Assembly (NCBI GenBank): GCA_013399695.1
Contig: VXAU01001245.1
Span: 421,294 to 485,293, forward strand
From: Formicarius rufipectus
Lineage: Eukaryota; Chordata; Aves; Passeriformes; Formicariidae
DNA: 64,000 nucleotides
Direction of reading: 5' to 3'
Part shown: piece after piece, positions 60,322 to 64,000 of the stretch
Numbering within the stretch: position 1 is the stretch's first letter
Layout of the letters: the number at the start of each line of letters is the position of its first letter
Translations under genes and position numbers: made by a program
Notes under the pieces: generated by a model
What the model was told of the DNA's origin: nothing
The model's input: the letters and a program-made list of their open reading frames with translations, nothing else
Databases searched by the model: none

Positions 60322-62341
60322 CTGGAAAAGGAGAAATAAATACAGGTTTTCTTGATATCCTTTAATGGATACAGATATAAATAATAATTAAAATATTTTA
60401 AAAAGTTTCTTATAACATTGCTTGCTGTTTTTTTCAGTTATCTGCAATTATTTTCTAACTGAATCTGAGACTAAACAAGACCAGATTCCAAACCATTGGA
60501 AAAAGCAGGAAAAATACTGAGGGCTAGAAAAGAAACATTTGATTGACCCTTTAAAGTATTCCTTAGAATTTAAGAAATTTTATTTTGTATTAAATGATTG
60601 TTAACATTCTTAGACATTGTGAAAAAAGCTTTATTTAACTTTGTCTGTTTCTATAATCACCCTGCTGATTGCATCTGGAATTTCCTTTAACTCTTATCAT
60701 ATGTTTTCTGTAATTCTTATGTTATAGTTGCATTTCTGCAGTTTCCTGATGGGTACAGTGTCCAGCTAAATAGATAAATTATGTTGGAAATTATAATTCT
60801 TTGTGGTCAGCACAGGGAAAAATGCCTGTAACCTCCTCCTGTTCTGATTTTAGTCTTAGTGGTACTTGAATTCTACCATTTTACAGTGGGCTGCAACAGA
60901 TGATATAGAATAGCTGGTGTGAAGTAAAGCCAGTTTGCAGCACCAAGCTGTGTATGGAGAAATTCAGATCATAGTGTGGTTTAACTCTGACATCACCTGG
61001 AGAATCAGGTGTCTTTATAAGTGAAGTATTTCCAAGGTACAGTTATAATGCAATAAACAAAAGATGTTCAGAAAACCCAAGGTAACTGAACCTCAAAATT
61101 GATGCTTAATAAAACCCCTCACATTAATTTGAGAAGCATTTCTTAACATGCTTTCCAGCTCTGGTGATTCTTCCTTTCAAAGCTTACTTTCACTGCTAAA
61201 TCTGAATGTGCTTCTAAAGTTTCTGAGGCCACCATACAACCAGGATGAGGATACATTTCATAAAAAGGGATAAGGACTTAAGAATTAAGGTATTTTTGGG
61301 GAGAGCTGTTGGTATTCATAAAATTGCTTTATGGCTGTGGGGTTCAGAGATAGGGAAGAACAGGAGACAGCTAGTACTGCACAGAGAAAGGAAAAGTTCA
61401 AAAAAGTAGAATTTTGTTTATAGTGAGATTTAAGTGTGGACTCCAGAATGTGTTCATGTATTTGGGGTAAAACTTAAAATACCTTTACATTTGAACTCAA
61501 GTTGCTACTCAGAGAAACTTCTGAGACTGGTGGCAGGATGTTTCATCAAAGAGAAACAAGAGTTGCCCTGCTGATATTCCACCCGCTATGTAAAAGTGCT
61601 ACCACTGTCTTGCCAACTGGAAAAAATTAGCTGACTCCAGCAGATTTTGAGTCTATATCAGGTAAAAGTGACTCATTAAGTTGTGAGATTAAGCATTAGA
61701 AAATGTACACTGGACAACTAGAACTAGAATCCTCCACTTTAAAATTAAGATAATTAATTTTCTAGCCATTGTAGTGAAAAAGTGTTTCATACTCTACTGA
61801 AAATTTATGTGCAGATTGATCACATTTCATCCACTGGTATCTCCAGTGGATACTAGCTCTGGTACTGTGTCATTTTCTTTGATTTAAGACAACATGCCTA
61901 TAGCAGAGAATATAATGGGTTTGAAAGCAAATAAACTAGCATTAGTTTCCTGATTGCATTAAGCAATCACTTGAATTGCATTTAATTTCACACTGTAGTA
62001 AGTACAATTGAAATCGCCACAAGTGTATTAATGAAATAGCCCATTTATTTTGGCCTGATTTTTTTTCCCTAGTTTGCAAATATTGTATCTAAAAACTTTT
62101 TGCACTGAAAGTAACTTAATATTTTGTGGGTTCGTAGTCAGATTTATGTCTATAAAATGGTATTTTCTTATTAGACAGGAAAGATCCATCAGAAGATTTC
62201 CATTTTTCAGATGTCTTCCTGAATAATTTTATTTTCTTTTAGTATCTTTCTTTAGGTGAGATCCTCCAAGCAAAGGCAACATGCAGTTAAATGTATCATT
62301 TGGAAATCAGTGCCTTAGTTTCTGGATCATCTTGGTGTAAC
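60322..62341. other. Non-genic stretch
   Basis: AT-rich sequence with almost no open frames and no recognised repeat. Confidence 0.55.
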
Positions 62342-62490
62342 TTAGAATCATAGAATGATTTATATTGGAAGGGGCCTTCAAACATCATCTAGTCCAGACC
62401 TGCTGAACCCCTTAAACCAGACCTGTTCAACCTGATGTGGAATATTTCCAGGATCGGGGCTTTCTTCCCTTATCTGCACAAGGTTTTGAC
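62342..62490 (-). mobile_element. CR1 LINE 3' fragment, antisense
   Basis: TAGAATCATAGAATGATTTA is the complement of the CR1 tail. It is followed by TGGAAGGGGCCTTCAAACAT, CATCTAGTCCAGACC and GAATATTTCCAGGATCGGGG, the complement of the 3' UTR in the right order. Similarity fades after about 150 bp, so this is a strongly 5'-truncated copy. Confidence 0.88.
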
Positions 62491-63336
62491 TCTTTTGCAT
62501 ATACCTAGATTTAAAAAAAATTTTTTGACAGGTGGAATTTGGTTTATGGAATCCAAATCCTTGGCTAAATTTGAAGGCAATTGTTAGCAGATACAGCGCC
62601 TATTGTAGTGATAAGTACTAGCAACTGCAACTCAATACTTGACAACCATTGCCAATCTGCGTGTGATCTCAATTTCTAAAGTAATCTCTAGTATTGTCAG
62701 TTAGGAACTGAAAGCCTAGGGAAAACAGATGTCTTAAATTTTTTTGCACTTCCAGGTCTCTCTGGAAGGTTGTTATTGGCATGGAATATTAAAATTCTTC
62801 TGTCTCCCAGACAATGCTTGCAGTGGTTGTGCCCCAAGCTCTGTGTCAGCACGCAGCTGACTCCTAACAAATGAAGTCAAAAGAGAAGAGCCAAGGGAAA
62901 CTTGCAGAGACCTTTGTGAATGTTGACTCGTTCTGGGCAAAACAAAACAAAACAAAAGAAAAAGAGAGCTTGTGGAACCAACCAGAAATGACAAGTGTGA
63001 ATAAATTCATGACACAGTACCAATATGCAGGCTCTTCTGAACCTGGGAAGGGGTGTGAGAAGGATGTGATAATTACAAAATATCCATCCTCACCATCTCT
63101 GGCTTTTACAGAAGTCAGAGCATCCTGAAACAAACTCCTACTACAATTCCTGCTCCACATGCTACCTCTCCATCTCTGCCATTTTCTCTCCCAAGCATGC
63201 TGAAACATTTCCAGAGCATGTTACAAACTTTGGAAACGCATGCAGCTTTCCCATGTGACTGTTTAGGAAATTACGGTTACATTTTATGCCCTGAAATTCT
63301 GCATCTACCCGAGTTCACCTGTTTATGTGCTCTTTC
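62491..63336. other. Non-genic stretch upstream of the CpG island
   Basis: An (AAAAC)n run lies at about 62939-62965. Overlapping frames on both strands (62773-63208) have no recognisable content. Confidence 0.5.
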
Positions 63337-63383
63337 AGGAAGGGTTTTGTTAGGAAAGGGTTTTGTTAGGAAAGGGTTTTGTT
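63337..63383 (+). repeat. 16-bp minisatellite, three copies
   Basis: AGGAAGGGTTTTGTT (15 bp) is followed by two perfect copies of AGGAAAGGGTTTTGTT. The first copy lacks one A. Confidence 0.9.
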
Positions 63384-63559
63384 AAGAAGCAGAACAAGTT
63401 TTATGTGCTGAAGATGGACTCATTCGGGGCTGCTTAGACAGGGCGGGCCGCTCCTAAACCCCGCTGTCACCCAGCAGGCACAAAGCACTCTTTTTACTCT
63501 AGTAATACAAATTTTTGTGACATTTCTGTCCTTTGCTGGGGTCTTTACGTTAAAAGCAC

Positions 63560-64000
63560 CAAGCCACGCTGAGCCTCTTCCCCGGTAAAGACGCACTGGC
63601 GCTGCGGGCGGGGAGCAGCCTGTTGCGGACAGCGGCGCTGCCGGAGGCTCCGAGCGGCGCCTCCGAGTCCCGGCGCTGCGTCTCGCCCTGCCCCGGCACG
63701 GCACGGCACAGCATCGCCACCGGGCACGGCACGGCACGGCACGGCACGGCACGGCATCGCCTGGCACGGCATCGCCGCCGGGCTCAGCGCGGCCCCGAGG
63801 GAGGGCCGGCAGACCACGGGGGAACGCCGGAACGCGCCCCCGCCAGCGCCCCATGCCCCCCGCGCTGCCCGGCAGGAAGGCAGGACCGGCGAGGCGGCGT
63901 TCAGCTGGGTGCTGCTCCCCGCTCACACCCATCGCTTCTGCTCCCTCCTCCGCTGTCGCCGCCGCCCTGCGGCCCCGGGCCCGGCAGGACAAGCCCCGTG
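63560..64000. promoter_or_regulatory. CpG island, probable promoter or first exon of an unseen gene
   Basis: Base composition switches abruptly from AT-rich to strongly GC- and CpG-rich at about 63560 and stays so to the window end. GC boxes are visible: GGGCGG at about 63440 (just left of the island) and GGGCGGGGAG at about 63606. In vertebrates such islands usually mark promoters. The direction is not decidable: a plus-strand gene would lie outside to the right, a minus-strand gene would run leftwards through the window. On minus, ATGGGTGTGAGCG near 63920-63932 has a donor-like GTGAGC, but this is weak. The long minus frames (63420-63992) reflect the lack of stops in GC-rich DNA and are not called as genes. 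Confidence 0.7.
63695..63773 (+). repeat. Interrupted GGCAC pentamer array in the CpG island
   Basis: Runs of GGCAC occur at about 63695-63710 and 63723-63754, with a further unit at about 63763-63768, interrupted by AGCATCGCC-like units. In the minus strand the array gives the repetitive 'MPCRAVPC' translations, which are an artefact of the repeat. Confidence 0.9.

Noticed and set aside
63420..63992. 190-codon minus frame and two overlapping 65- and 90-codon frames
   Set aside because: GC-rich sequence lacks stops, three frames overlap, and much of the translation is the GGCAC pentamer array. No domain is recognisable.
1..64000. CRISPR arrays, operons, phage or bacterial defence systems
   Set aside because: The window has CR1 LINEs, an ERV LTR, a CpG island and almost no coding density, which marks it as vertebrate nuclear DNA. 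No regularly spaced repeat arrays were seen.

Overview
The window reads as vertebrate nuclear DNA from a bird. It is AT-rich, has no long open reading frames, and carries several CR1 LINE copies with the avian 3' tail (two forms of TTCTATGATTC / its complement), one avian-type ERV LTR, weak remnants of older amniote repeats (MIR-like, old CR1/L3-like), one assembly gap, and a sharp CpG island at the right edge. Nothing looks prokaryotic or organellar, and no protein-coding gene could be named. Most of the window is best described as intergenic or intronic. All family calls are visual, from remembered consensus features.

Layout. Positions 1-1.1 kb are non-repetitive AT-rich DNA. A plus-strand CR1 (about 1120-2079) is followed by non-repetitive sequence to 10 kb, which includes a minus-strand frame with few stops (7769-8690). 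A minus-strand CR1 with an internal deletion lies at 10061-10867. A tRNA-derived SINE with (CAA)n tail and a clear 20-bp target-site duplication lies at 11461-11934. A solo LTR is at about 13993-14577. A short GC-rich coding-like patch is at 15209-15433. From 15.4 to 30 kb there are only degraded repeats (19127, 21562, 23150, 26325) and one candidate minus-strand exon (24558-24616). An assembly gap of 453 N runs from 30212 to 30664. At 31.9 and 33.2 kb are two diverged copies of the same ~150-bp segment. From 33 to 62 kb the sequence is AT-rich, with old CR1 remnants at 50.9-51.2 kb and a few exon-like segments. A truncated CR1 is at 62342-62490, a 16-bp minisatellite at 63337-63383, and a CpG island with a GGCAC pentamer array fills about 63560-64000.

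Gene content. Several short segments have a good acceptor, an open frame and (for internal ones) a good donor: 4266-4337, 24558-24616 and 60278-60321 on minus; 6575-6627, 12995-13060, 58041-58070 and 59711-59812 on plus. In this much sequence some such matches are expected by chance, so each is only a candidate. If a real gene crosses the window, the CpG island at the right edge is its most likely promoter, but its direction cannot be read from the window.

The most unusual item is the tRNA-derived SINE. Recent SINEs are rare in birds, and this insertion also carries about 190 bp of unexplained sequence upstream of its pol III promoter inside the same target-site duplication.
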